Assembly (NCBI GenBank): GCA_018417955.1
Contig: JACTVC010000006.1
Location: 310,001-374,000, forward strand
Origin: Laccaria trichodermophora
Lineage: Eukaryota; Basidiomycota; Agaricomycetes; Agaricales; Hydnangiaceae
Direction: 5' to 3'
DNA length: 64,000 nucleotides
Positions 11,014 to 23,184 of this stretch are shown in pieces. The position numbers and the translations under genes are program-made. How positions within the stretch are numbered: the first letter of the stretch is position 1; every line of letters begins with the position of its first letter. The notes beneath the pieces were generated by a model. That model saw only the letters and a program-made list of their open reading frames with translations. It had not been told where the DNA came from and searched no databases.

Positions 11014-12801
11014 ATGAGGCGGATGTCGCCAGATTATAGCGGAAACGCCTACGAGCACTCCAGAGGCCTCGCTTACGACTACAACTACGACCCATCCAAC
11101 CGCGATTCCCCAGGCAAAGCTGGGAAACTTGACCCTTATTCAGACGACTATTCCATTCCGCCCAAGAACCCGCCTCGCCGTTCGCGGTCTTTTGATGCAT
11201 ATAGTAGCGCTGGCACCTCTTCCAGACGCCCTGATCGTTCAAGAAAGGACGTGGCTAGAGTAGGACGAATGCCAACACCTGCCATTCCCGACTCCCCGTC
11301 TCAGGAGTCCCTCAAACGGTCCAATAAAGTCACCCCTCCATCCGCCTCGTCAAAACGCAATACCCCAGGCAAAGTTGATCCATATTCAGAACCCTTTTTC
11401 GTCCCATCCATCAGCCCGCCCCGCATTCCGCGATCTCCTAAGAGCCCACACCGCAGTTCGCAATCTCCTGATGCCAGTACCTTTTCAAGACACCCTGACC
11501 ATCCGGTTAGAGTGGTGCGGAAGCCAACACCACCCCCAATCCCTGCATCCCCCACTCTTGAGTATCTACGAACATCCCTCGAACCCTCCAACAAGCTCAC
11601 TTCCCCATCCGCCTCTCGCAAACTGCTCATTCTGGATCTCAATGGAACCCTGGTTTTCCGCAGCCCCCACCGCAAGGATTTCTACCAACACGCCACCTAT
11701 TCCACTCCACGACCCGTCCGCCACGTGTACCCCAGACCGTACCTCCCTTCGCTCCGTGATTATCTGTTCCACCCTACGACGAGGACGTGGCTCGATACGA
11801 TGGTCTGGAGCTCTGCGCAGCCGCACAGCGTTGCTGATATGGTGGACAAGTGTTTTGCGGAGAGGAAGGAGGAGCTGGTGGCCGTTTGGGCTAGGGATAC
11901 CCTTGGACTCGACGAACAGTCTTATCGTGAGTTCTTTCTCCTTGTATATTACACGAAATCAAAGCTCATCATATAATTCTAAGACCGCAAATCAGAGACT
12001 ACCAAAGACCTAGCAAAGCCATGGTCCGCGCTCCACCTCGATTCCAGCACATCCGCCGATTTGGCACAGAAACACTCTGCATTGACGACTATTCTGGTAG
12101 ACGATTCCCCGCTCAAAGCCAAGCTCCAACCATACAACCACCTCTGCGTGCGTGAATACGCTGCCACCACGCGCGGGACGGATGTAGCTGTCAGGGACGC
12201 CGAGGTGCTTGCTGCCCGTGCCAAACTCTCGGTACCCACATTCAAAGTAGATGAGACCGAGGACCGGATATCCGCGAAGAAACGGAAACGCAAGGAAAAG
12301 AAAAGGGGATGGGTGGAGAGGAAGAAGGCTGAGAAGAAGTTGTGGAAGGTGGGCGAGAAGGCGAGGGTGCTTGGTGGGGAGTATGATGAGATGTTGTTGG
12401 CGGTGGTGGGGATTTTAGAGGAGGTGAAGGTGCAGGGCAACGTCGCGGGGTGGATGAGGGGTGGTGGTTTGATGTTGGGCGAGGAGGGGGAGGGGGAGGT
12501 GGATTCTAGTGCGAAGAAAAGGAGGTTGTCGGATGGGGCGGAAATTTCGGATTCTCCTGGAACTCCTCCTCCCCCGTCGTCACCGTCGCCGCAACCTTTG
12601 CTTGAAGAAGACGCCTCGACGTCCGCAATCACTCCTTCCGCCTTCACGGGAATCCCAATGAACAAGTCTGACACGGAGGAAACATCTATATGGTTTGAAG
12701 ATCAGGAATTGGTAGAGTGGTGGGCTGATAAGGGAAGGGTGGCCCTTGATGGGCTTGGAATTGAGGTTGTTAGTGGTGTTGTTGGCACTTATGATAGATG
12801 A
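11014..12801 (+). CDS. FCP1-like (HAD superfamily) phosphatase domain protein
   Basis: Two exons (11014-11926 and 11984-12801) separated by a 57-nt intron give 576 aa. Residues 1 to about 200 are a disordered Ser/Pro/Arg-rich region. The FCP1/NIF domain begins with LDLNGTLVFR at residues 207-216, the HAD motif I box that is normally DxDxT. Here the second Asp is Asn, while the first Asp and the Thr remain. MVWSSAQPHSV follows, and in exon 2 ILVDDSPLKA, the motif IV Asp pair and Lys typical of CTD-phosphatase-like proteins. The C-terminal half is Lys/Glu-rich (KKRKRKEKKR), probably a nuclear localisation signal. The likely role is a nuclear Ser/Thr phosphatase or pseudo-phosphatase. The Asn may lower activity, although LDLNGT is common in related fungal proteins. 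Confidence 0.8.
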
Positions 12802-14016
12802 GGGATGCTTTGGATGTGTGTAAAGTGGAATGGGTGGATGATGGATACGGCTGGATTTCTTGTGGTTAGATACACATATACAATTAGTACGAGATGCTTT
12901 ATAGTCCTAGGATTTAATCTTCCTGTTTGAGGTAGAGTTTTTGACAAATGAGTTTTGTAAAATACGCCAGAAGAGGTGCTGGATGGAATTTGTACAGAAC
13001 GTTAACTTTGAGTATAATCAAATAATCGGTAACGGAGTCAGACAGAGGTCGTATGTTCGTGATACGGGAACGACCATCATCGGTGCTTCGAAGCTTCAGT
13101 CAAGGGAATAAACTCCATTATACTATGTAAAATGGGGCAACAGGAAATTGTAATGGGTCGTCAAATCCAGGCGCAAAAGCGCAAGAGCTCTCAAGCCCAG
13201 AAGTCACAGCAAACGATGGACAGTTTCTACACCTCCAACCTGTAGAAGCTGGGCCAGAGATGAGTAAGAAAGGTGTTGGCCAGCAAGTCGCGTGGATGTC
13301 ATTAGGTGGCTGTGGGCTGGACACGCGCTGGGCCGTCTCGATGGCTGCCATACACCCTCCCACCTGACAAACTTGTGTCCGTACATAGCTGTCTTGAAAA
13401 TAGACAGATAGCAGCCATCGCGAGTTACACTGATCAATTGCCAGTCACCCATCTGCCCCCCAGATTGTACTATAGCCTAGGGTACATGCTGTTCCTGCTC
13501 TGGCACATATCCGAATGAAGTATTGCTTACACAAGTTTTTTCACCTTGTCAAGGAGGTGTCTACAGATCAACACCATCCTAAGTCACAACGCACACACCT
13601 GACACCGAAACTGGCCCTCATATAAGTATGGAATCACACCATCAGTTGTGTAACAGTGTTGATACCTCGACGATACTTGGAAGCTCGCTCCATCTCAATT
13701 CCTCCAAGTCCCTGCTTGCTACTTCCGACATCGACGGATGATGTGCTTGCATTAAGTACATTTGCCGTTATGACTGAGTCCTTCTTCCATCGTCTGACAT
13801 GTCAATCGAAGTAAAAAAGCGACTGACCCAATTTTGATCAGGAACACTGTAAGTCCAGCAAGCGCGTGAAAAAGTGATGCGATTCGCATCATGGCATGTG
13901 GACGAGATAAACATGATCAAATAAGCTGATCGCCTTGGTGATTTGGCATTCGAAGCCGCCTCTCATTATAACTGGAACAGACCTGAATATTGAATGTTTG
14001 TAAGTCCATCCCCACC
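12802..14016. other. intergenic region
   Basis: About 1.2 kb without a supportable gene. Short opposed frames near 13118-13518 do not extend into exon chains. Confidence 0.4.
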
Positions 14017-15513
14017 ATGGTTCATCTTGATGATTTAATGGGCCACTCTTTCAGCTCTCCTCCACCACCCGAACTTCCAGCTCTCAAAACTCCAGCATGC
14101 AAACGTGCTCGCACTGATGGTGATGACAATTTCAAAACGGAAGACTTTCCAACGTCTGTACCGGCCACTCCGATGCCTCACGCGAACATTTTGACCTTTG
14201 GGAGGCGTTACGCAGTGGATAAAAACCTCAAGCCCGCCCAAATGCAGGAAGTCCTCGACTTCGTGAAGGTCCGTTTTGCTTGGTTTGCAGAATATGATAC
14301 CACTGACGTGTCTTAGCGTCCTTTGGACGAGCGCTTTCTCATGTTATTCGTGGCCTGTATCCAAAGCCGTGACAACGAGGCCAGTCTCGCTCGCACCCTC
14401 ACATCCTGGGTTCCATCAAGCACTACTGAGGTACGAGTGCCAGAGTTGTGCAACTGGCAAGGTTACTGAACGAATCCGATACCACCTAACTCAGGCTCAA
14501 AATCGCTCCACGTTAAAAAAAAAAGGTCAGTCAAGTCTGTTTCTGAAAAACCTGTACTCATTTCACCACTCGGATTGCTGCAAGCCTCGTCGGAAAGACA
14601 AAGGATGACCATCGACATATTTTTACCCTTGCACAAGCTGTGGTGGCCAAGACATCAATGACGATCTCCATTCAACTGTGCATGTCTGGCTCTCCTAGTG
14701 TGTCTTTTCTCTTGAGTCTTCGCCGTAAACATACTGATGATTCTCCTTTGTTAGCGAACAGAGTACATTGACTTCCCTGGCTCTAACTTCTATTCAAAGG
14801 TTGATGCCCGGCTTTCCACTATCAGAAGTAATTTCGGGGACAACCCTAGTAAGATTACAAGGTCAGCTAATACCAGTGTATCGTGTATCGTTTTAATCCT
14901 GCCTCACAGATTCTTCCATGAAGTTCTGAATGTCGACGTGGCATCTCACGTCCACTCTAACCTCGACATCGAAATCCTCGCATCGGAGACCCAACCTTCA
15001 GAAACCGAGTTGGAAGTTGAGAAGACGATCGACAACACAAATGATGCCAGCGTCCCTTTCGCGGAAATTTGGGCAACCATGGCCACTCCGACTTCTGGTG
15101 TAGCGTCGGCCAATATTTCGGTAGTTGGGGCATCGGCAGGTGATGATATCACAGGGGAGCTGGGACAAGCGGGTTGGCATGACGGTATCAGGATGTTTTG
15201 TCTATATCTATATTATCCACAACATATAATACCGCATTCATTTATTGTGGAGATTGTTGGCCAGCCCCGCCGTATACCAGCTGGTGCAATGCCTCAGCCA
15301 GAATTCTGTGCACAGTCCATACGCCTAGGACAACGTGATACCCATGGGTCCCTCCAATGTAGCTGTTGTTTTCAGTACAGCTGTCAGGCAGATGGGGAGA
15401 GGACCATAGGCCACCTTACAAACACCTTGAGGAAGATAGAGCTGCTTGCTGATGAGGCTCACAGGTGCTGGCCACATTGCAAGGATCGATGGCTCGCACC
15501 CTACTGTGGCTAG
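14017..15513 (+). CDS. hypothetical protein, multi-exon
   Basis: I do not recognise this gene. It starts at the ATG at 14017. Exon 1 (14017-14268) encodes a Pro-rich N-terminus with a basic patch (CKRART) and a block ending MQEVLDFVK. Exon 2 (14317-14430) encodes RPLDERFLMLFVACIQ. Exon 3 begins at 14495 and runs into a poly-A tract (LKKK) where the donor is ambiguous. The next block contains DDHRHIFTLAQAVVAKTSM, then RTEYIDFPGSNFYSKVDARL after an intron ending near 14754. A final exon from about 14910 contains FFHEVLNVDVASHVHSNLDI followed by an acidic tail. The end at 15513 is uncertain, because the last 80 residues look unlike the rest. A helical, possibly DNA-associated regulatory protein is one guess, with no motif to prove it. 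Confidence 0.45.
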
Positions 15514-16050
15514 AGCCTCATGCCAGGCGCGGAATTTTCTGGCTGCTATTCGCACGGTAAATACTCCACAGCTGTTATTTACATTGGCACGCTATTTAGC
15601 ATCAAGGTGGCTTACACCTGTCCCACGATTTGAGGTGTAGTCGGAAGCTTCGTCGTCGTCGTCACCCTTACTCTTTCGGTCGAAACCAGCACCAGTACTC
15701 TAGCGCCTCTCGGGGCGCTGGCGGTGCCGATACAGGACATCGTTGGAAATGTGGAACCAGAGAAATCATCCATGAAGGGTAGAGGGTTTCAATGCCGCCA
15801 ATTGATGCGTAGATATTTTGTTGAACAAAGGGTGTGTGCGCCGGCTACTTATTAGAGATTTGAGATGTTCAAGTTCAGACCTTCTTGTAGCGTCTTGGTT
15901 CTGAGTTTAAGCGCCTTTGAATCACATGGGCAAAATTCAACGTCACAAAAATGAAGCAATGGAGGAACAAAATAGATTGGAGGGGATGAATAATTTCAAC
16001 TCATAATAAATAATGTGAGGATCATATGTGAGTCGGCTAAACTGCAGGGG
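15514..16050. other. intergenic region
   Basis: Between the hypothetical gene and the 3' end of the first hydrolase. Nothing recognisable. Confidence 0.35.
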
Positions 16051-17341
16051 CTAAATATCGGAGTCAATAAGATTAAACCCACTTTCCAGCCAATCAATAA
16101 TGAGAGGAGTGAGAGTGCCTAGTTTCTCCGGGGGAGGTGTAGCACTAGACAAGAAGTCGAAAAATGGATCATCGTGAATCCCATGCTCCTGGACAACAAA
16201 CTTGAAATTTGCCTTTCCTCTCGCCAGAACCTTCGAAAAATTGGTGATATCGTCTTTGAATATCTCCGCCTCTCCGGCAGTGACTAGTATCCGGTCCACA
16301 ACAGTATGAATGTCGTCGAACCACGATATCGGCGCAGAGGAAGGTTCAATGTATGGCAGGTTCAAGTTATCAACTGGGACATCATCCTTGATGGCTCGGC
16401 TCCATTTTATGATACAGGGGACGTCAAATAGATCCGAATTGCAGTTGGTCAAATAGGCTGCTTCATTCGTCTGCATGTGGACCCAAGGTGACATAAGATA
16501 GACACCGTTGATGCGAGATTTGAATGGTGTTTGGATCTTGATTGAAGGGTCGAGTGGATGGAGAAGGTGGGAAATGAGTTCGAGGACGAGGTTTCCCCCC
16601 GCTGAATCGCCGACAATTTGGAGGTTGGTGGGGTGAACTCCCTGAGCAAGGAGATGATCTACTGCGATGGTTGCTTGACGCAGCTGGGTGGGGAAGGGGG
16701 CCTCTGGGAAGAGCGCTACATAGTATGAACGTCAGCATCATCTCGAAGTTCTTCTTTGAGAGAGAGAGAGCAATCATGCTCACGAACAGTAGCTGAAAAT
16801 AGCCACGCCGACTTCACAATCTCGTTTCTGTAGCTCTAATTGGACATATCTCCAGAAGCTTACAGAAAATTCCATAAGCGGGGCGAGATACGCGCCGCCT
16901 ACCTCGAAAAGTCAGATTGTTGGTGATGCGAGAACAGCGAAACATACCGTGAAAGTACAGGATGACCCGCTTTGTCTGCTTTGGTCCAATCCACAGGAGC
17001 CTGGCATCTGCTACAAGCTCCTCGACCACAACTGGAAGTTTGTTCTTCTTCGCCCATGCCTTGTACACCGGGAGGGTGGTACCATTCACATATTGAAGTT
17101 GAGGGATCGATGAGCGTGAACATAGGAATCTGACGGCCGCAATGGCTACACCGAACCGCATGCCTTTGACGGGTGGACCTATGAAAAAGAACTTGATGAA
17201 ATTCCAGGCCATGACGAACGCTGTAAACTGTTAGTGATGATTGGAGGGTAGTCAGGTAAGGAACTTACGAATGCCCAAGCAAATGAGGAAGATTTGACAT
17301 ATATCAAACCAGGAGACATCAGCATACTTTCTGCTGGCCAT
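16051..17341 (-). CDS. alpha/beta hydrolase (HSL/steryl acetyl hydrolase-like), copy 1
   Basis: Four exons on the minus strand (17341-17269, 17220-16948, 16898-16788, 16715-16051) give 373 aa. The oxyanion motif is HGGAY, formed across the second intron. The nucleophile elbow is GDSAGG. The catalytic Asp is probably in TAGEAEIFKDD and the His in EHGIHDD. This is the layout of hormone-sensitive-lipase-type esterases, which deacylate small esters such as sterol acetates. A hydrophobic stretch near the N-terminus (WNFIKFFFIG) could anchor the protein to the ER membrane. Exons 1-3 have exactly the same lengths (73, 273 and 111 nt) as the paralogue at 24128-25398, so the two arose by duplication. 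Intron 3 (72 nt) contains an (AG)n run. The substrate is not knowable from sequence. Confidence 0.85.
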
Positions 17342-18068
17342 GGAAGCCAAACGAGAGATGGACAAAGTTGGGAAAAAGCAAGGGAAATTAGTTTAGAGTA
17401 TTGCCACGTTTCGGACACTTACTCAGCTACGTCCAACCAGGGACGTCTAACGACAGGACCCATGAATGTCATGAGATGTCATGCCACATCCCCGAGGCCT
17501 GATCCCAAGTTCGGATAAAAATCAGTTGAATATTTTTTCAGATTTATGTTTTTGTCACGACAAACACGTGCAGTGTCATGTGCGTCACTGCCATCTAGGT
17601 CAAGATCAGAACGTTGAACCTGCTGGGGCTGTGAGAATCTGAGAATCACGGCTTACCCCGAAGGCTCCAATGCCAAACAACCCACACTACCACGTCCACG
17701 ATCAATGACGCTGACCTCGATCGACGACACTCCCTTCTTCCTCTGTGCGCCTGAGGCACCCGAACGTTTTCCGTTACTCATCTGGCTGTGAGCAACGCCA
17801 GTGAGTACTAGGACTCGGAGGGTAGGACCACATGGCTAGCCAGATGGGTCAGAACAATGCTGGGTCTATTCTTCTTCCTTCTACCCGCTCTCGATCCTCA
17901 AGCATGCCATGCCGAGTGGCTCAAACAACAACCTGTAAATTTTCAATACATCCCACCTCATAAAGGACGAGAACATTGAATTTTTCAACAACTGCTCGCC
18001 GCACGGTACGTTCATGTTTTACCTCGATTTTTGACTCTCTTATCCATTCAATAGGCCCATCCTCCTTG
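17342..18068. other. divergent intergenic region between hydrolase 1 and the alpha-kinase gene
   Basis: Shared 5' flank of two divergently transcribed genes. It contains an AACGTT motif near 17607. No gene is seen. Confidence 0.4.
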
Positions 18069-20858
18069 ATGGCTGAGAACTTGCCACGGCCGGATATCAA
18101 CCTCCGACCAACACCACGGGCTCAGTGCCCTGAAAAAGATTGTGGGCGACCGACCCTGGGGAAACTCACACTTTGCGAACACCCGACGGTCATAACAAAC
18201 TGGGGCCGCTATTTTCAAAAGGTACGGCCGTGCACATTGCTGCATCTTGATGAGATACTAACACTCACCTTCCAGTGCACTGCTCCTGGCTGCCCCGGTT
18301 TCTTTTGGCATAACGAGCGGACACCTGAGGACAAGATCCCCGAAGCTGTTCGACTACATTTCGTCTATCGAGAGTCTGTTTCAACAACGAGAGAAGGACT
18401 TACGTGTGGCAGGGACAAGTGCACGCGGCGGGCAAATGTGGACTGCGAAAAGTTTCCACAGCATTGCGCGCCATGCTGCCGAAATCTAGGGGGTTGTAGG
18501 GTACATGCACAGAGGGATCGTTCGGTCTCTTCACAGCCCCCCTCTTCGCAGCCCCCCTCTTCGCAACTCTCCTCTTCACAGCCCCCCACTTCGCAGCCCC
18601 CCACTTCGCAGCCCCCCTCTTTGCAACTCTCCTCTTCACAGCCCATTTCTGTTGTTCCCACTACTGCTGCAAATGGTACGTTATCAATTGATTCATTGTC
18701 TCAAATTACTAACTGCAACACCAGCGAGCCCCGTGGCTACTCGCGCTTATGCTCGCCCATTACGTGATGACTATGCGAAGCCACTTCTTGACGACCACAT
18801 CCGGAGAAATGAGTCGAACAAAAAGATCGCGCAGGACCGACAGGTGGCTGACGATTTGAAAAACAGAATGCAAGTGATATTGTGGAATAGGGTATGTCTT
18901 ACTTCTGATTGAATCTATTTGCACTCATACCATCCGCGTAGCGCGGCGAGAGTCCTGTTCGCTTCAATCTTGTCAACTCTCGCCCAGGGACCCTGGTGCC
19001 TAGCGTGCACAACATCTTCATGGAGTGTATCAGTCACTCTACATCGATTGAGGTTCTCACCCGACTCCCTTCTCCTTCTCTACCTGCGGAATGGTTGATG
19101 CAAGATGTCACCTGCCCTATCTTGGCTCCCTCAAGCTCTCGTGTTCTCATGCGAAGGCCTTTTTTCAAAGATGAGGAGTGCCCTGGCATCGACGAAGAGC
19201 TGTCCCTTTTGATAGGTGGGAGTTCAACTGTCGCCACTCATGTGCCTGCCCGGGCGACCTCCGTGTCCCCACTCTCCTTTTCTTCACGTTCCACTGCGAC
19301 CCTTGCCCCTGCCCTGTCATCATCAGGTATCGCGGAAACCATCCCCAACAAAGCTGTGCCTCACGATACGTTCCCCCTTGCACACACGGTTGATATGGCG
19401 AAGGGTTTGGACCTCATGGAAAACTTTCACAATGACGACGACATCCGCAGTGCCTTTGCGATCCACTTTCCGACTTGCAAGTATGTGCAATCAACATATT
19501 ACCGGCACAGAAGGCACCTCAAGCAGGCAAAGAAGCTCGACATTCTTCAGACATATGTCGATTATGGTCGCACGGATGAAGGTTTATGGGGAAACCTAGT
19601 GTTGGAGCTTGCAAAAGGTACGTCGTTTAGCCTTTAATCTTGTTCAAGTGCTAATGTAACATACACTACAGACACCGCTGCAATCCCTGCAGCTATGCCT
19701 ACATCGTCCCTCCCCCTTGCCACGTCCGTCCCCCTTGCCAAGCCAACTGCTCCACTCCACACTCCACTTGTCACGCTGCCTGCAGCCAAACCATCCCCTG
19801 AACCACATGCATCCTCTGCTGCTTCGGTGGTGGATGACACTGCTGCATTGGTGGCGGATGCTGCCGCTGCTTTGGTGGTGGACGACGCTGCCGCTTCGGT
19901 GGTGGATGACGATGATGACTGGACAATTAGATCCGTACAAATGGAGTGGTATGAGGAAGGAGCTGATGGTTTGGAGACAAGGTCTACTGGCAAAGAAGTA
20001 AATGCGATATACCTGTACAATGACTGTATGAAAGGTTCTCGCAAGACGATACGACAGGTACGTTGGGAGGTAGTCATAGCGAATCTCAATTGATGTCATC
20101 TTTCAGATGGTTGGCGTTCATCCCACCGTCGGAACGGAGATGACAACCTTCGCCATCAAGAGCATCCACTTACCTGGCCAATGGTGGAGCCAGTCTGGGA
20201 GTAAGTTGCATGCCGTATGGCACGCAGGTGCAAGGATGGAACGATGCAGACTCCTTGCGAAGAAATTCCACTCATGCCTAGCAACTGGAGTCGGATCAAC
20301 AAAGAAGGGTATGCTGTTTCTCATGTACTGGTCCACCGCTGGGCTCTCACTTCGATATATAGATTTTGATGTATTACCCACCTATCTCTTCACTTCGGGG
20401 GATGTGTGGTGTGTGGTAGCCCAACTATGGAAGACAGGTGTTCGGTACAACAGTGGTGGGGAGGCTGCATCAATCATGAAGCTCCGTCATCCCCAAGCCT
20501 ATGATGCACTCATTGCGTTCAGTCACTTCGTCTTTTACTCCACTGATGGTGCTCTGTTACACGCTGATTTCAACTGTGAGCTCTCTATTTGACTTCGAAT
20601 AATCAGCTCATTGTGATGGATCACTTATTAAGGTATATGGACCCTCCCTAGCCAGGTGTACGTCGTTGACTGCCAGACGCATGCCAAGTATGTCATCGTT
20701 ATGCTCTCATACATGCTTCTGACCATTACTTTGACAGTGAATGTGATCGCGACGGACATAACTACCTTGGCAATGGTGGCCAGGTAGCACTTGATGACTT
20801 CATGGAAAGCCATGCTTGCAATCACCTCTGTACTAGGCTGGGCCTCGTACCATTTTAG
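18069..20858 (+). CDS. alpha-type protein kinase (MHCK/EF2K family)
   Basis: Nine exons: 18069-18221, 18276-18675, 18725-18891, 18942-19617, 19672-20057, 20107-20308, 20363-20575, 20633-20687 and 20738-20858. Introns are about 49-57 nt, all phases agree, and the product is 790 aa. The N-terminus is Cys-rich (CPEKDCG...CEHP, CTAPGCPGFFW, then CGRDKC and CAPCC), probably a metal-binding module. Ser/Gln/Pro repeats and a Val/Asp repeat link it to the kinase. The C-terminal domain ends with the alpha-kinase signature: ALIAFSHFVFYSTDGALLHADFN, YVVDCQTH, the glycine-rich loop GNGGQVALDDF, and the zinc-binding SHACNHLCTRLGL. Alpha-kinases phosphorylate Ser/Thr in helices; the substrate here is unknown. 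The gene ends 65 bp from the convergent KDZ-associated gene. Confidence 0.85.
18529..18645 (+). repeat. in-frame minisatellite encoding SSQPP-type repeats
   Basis: Tandem 15-bp units (variants of CTTCGCAGCCCCC plus two bases) encode SSQPP, TSQPP and SSQLS repeats within exon 2 of the alpha-kinase gene. Units are multiples of three, so copy-number change would keep the frame. Confidence 0.7.
19826..19915 (+). repeat. in-frame tandem repeat encoding VVDD/Ala-rich units
   Basis: About four degenerate units built on TTGGTGGTGGATGAC and GCTGCCGCT, within exon 5 of the alpha-kinase gene. They give an acidic Ala/Val/Asp linker. Confidence 0.6.
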
Positions 20859-20923
20859 TTACTGATTAAAACTACTCGTTCATTAAACCACAACTCATTC
20901 ATTACAAAAATGTACGTCCAGTA

Positions 20924-23184
20924 CTAGCAGTCAGGAAACCATGCCTTCACTGGAACATGCCATGGATGCTGCCCCTTTGAATGTAACTGTGAAATGGTAT
21001 ATCGATTCCTGCGTTTGATCATCTCATCAAGGTAGAAATTAAACCGCGTCACCTCCATATCACGAAGAATTGCCTGATACCCTCCAAGCCATACATTGGT
21101 TTGCTCGCAAATGGAAGTATTGAATTTCCACTTGTTGTTCGCATCGATAAGCTCCGGAAATGCTGCAGGATTGCAATGCGTTTGACAATGGAGGTCGGAC
21201 TCCTTGTGTTTGGTGTTGAAATGGAAGACATCGACAGGCATGGCTGTGTTTTTGAAATGCTCGTCACCTATTACACGTTGATGTGCGACCAACTTGCAGT
21301 TGTTGTCAAAGATGAAGTACTCGGGAGTAGATTCAGGTGTCGGAAACGTAGCCTTCGCAAATGTCTAAGGAATGGGGTCAGTACCAAAACACCTGGCAAG
21401 GGGACAGGGAAAAATGGCATACATTGACAGCAGATATAGCTTCTGATCCAAAGAATGTCGCTCGTGAGAGAATGATGCCACAGGGGCGCATAATCAACTG
21501 TTCATTATGTGTTCTTCGCCTTCCGAACATGGCTCGTAGTTTGCAGTTTCCAGTTTCTGGTTTTTCATCACAACTCATGTTATCTTCCTCCATTGTTGCT
21601 TCAATGATAACCTCGTCATCGCCTTCACCAGTGTCCAGGTCCAACGGTATTGAATTTGCAGGTATGGCTCCCGCTTTTTTGAGTTTTGCGCATAACTGAA
21701 ATATGGCCTTTCCGCGTCGAAAGTATGCGTCCTCAAGTACACGATGCTCGGGATCAGTACAGGTCTTGAAGCCCACCTCAGATGCTGTGACACAATCAAC
21801 TACTGCGCACTGGAAGTTCAGGTGGTTGTGCTGAGCACAGAAGCGATTTCTGTGGTTCACAAGAGTGTCTTTACAGTCATGCACTGCACAGCAGGGGTGG
21901 CCGATCGTATCACCATCACAAACAGCTGCCTGCATTTTCACTGTAAACTTATTGAGTCCATCAGAGCTCGCAAAAATAAGTAAGAACTGACTCAGCTTCC
22001 CACTTTTGTCCTTGAAGACAATGAAGCACAGATTGCAGGCATGCGGATATTGCTCTTGTCCGATACCCTCTATGAGATGATTGCGCTCCTGAAGCGCAGG
22101 GGCAAGGCGATCCTTTTGTGAACTCTCGTTATGGGGAAGTTGCAGAATAGTTCGTCTTTCTGCTTTCTCAAGTAGAAGAGAATATAGGAAAAACCCGTTG
22201 AGTACATCCACATCTCGAAGCGACAGTGAAGTCTGCCAATCAACATTCGCTTTCTCGTATCTGTGATAATTGGACTGAAAGGCAAGTTTGTTGTTGAGAA
22301 TGTGGGCATGAGGAACACATAAAGAGGTGTTGTATATTCGTGCGCAATTTGATGATGATAACCTACAGAAAATCCAATTGAGAACCTGTATCATCATAGA
22401 AACTGAACAACTTACCAACCGAAAACTTTTGTATTCGCAAAAAACTCGAGCAAGGAGCTCTCAATGAAGAAATGTTGGGCAACCTGTATCACATCAGGTA
22501 CATCACCATAGTAGGTGCGTGTATTTGAAGAGTTGTGGACAGTGTAGTTATGGTGATATCGGCGTTTACATTCTATTTGCAGCAGATTAATGGAAGTAAA
22601 TTTTGCATTGAGAGATTATAACATACTGCGGCAATAAAGAGAAGTAGTGTAGATGGGGAGAGCACCACTTGTTAACGTGAATAGGGTTGCCTGGTGAGTG
22701 ACAGGCTCCCCAAGTGTCAAGATGTCTGAATCCACTCCTCGATGATTGACACAGAAAGCATCTTGGCATGATCGGACAGGTGGATACAGATGGCGGTATG
22801 CTGTTTCACAAAGTTAGAGTAATTTTGTCAGTTGTAAGCCATTGTAGAGTACTCACAAGTTCCAAGAGTCAGAGAAAATTTATTGTATATAGTGATATCT
22901 TCCTCATTGGCTTCGATTGCACATGGCACTCCCCAGATTGAATATCTGAAGGTAGACCAGAGAGCTTCAATTGCAGAACTATCTTCTTGATCCATAGCCC
23001 CCATAAATACTTTGACAATCTTTGGGGGAAGTGTAGTTGGAGGAGCACGCCTGTCTTGCATCTGAGACTCAACATATGGTCGAGCAAGTTGAGCCATTCG
23101 GAAAAAGCGAGGGATCATGTGGAAACCAAGTTTGTAAAGACTCGGAAATTTGAGCAGAGCTTCGGCTGTGGACTTTATATCCAT
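20924..23184 (-). CDS. KDZ-transposase-associated protein with CxC5/CxC6 cysteine clusters
   Basis: Minus strand from the ATG at 23184, five exons. Exon 1 (23184-22857) is the helical N-terminus. Exon 2 (22800-22627) carries YRHLYPPVRSC and later CRS, the CxC5-like cluster. The next two exons carry NCARIYNTSL and then CCAVHDC...CAQH...CAVVDC...CTDPEH, the CxC6-like cluster. The last exon (to 20924) carries FDNNCKL, VDVFHFNTKHK and CEQTNVWLGGY, resembling a DDE-type catalytic end. These cysteine clusters are known as partners of KDZ (Kyakuja-Dileera-Zisupton) transposases in mushrooms. The junction near 22417 needs either a weak donor or a one-base correction at a T5 run (22440-22444, read on the minus strand), so the copy may be slightly damaged. 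Terminal repeats were not found. Confidence 0.75.
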
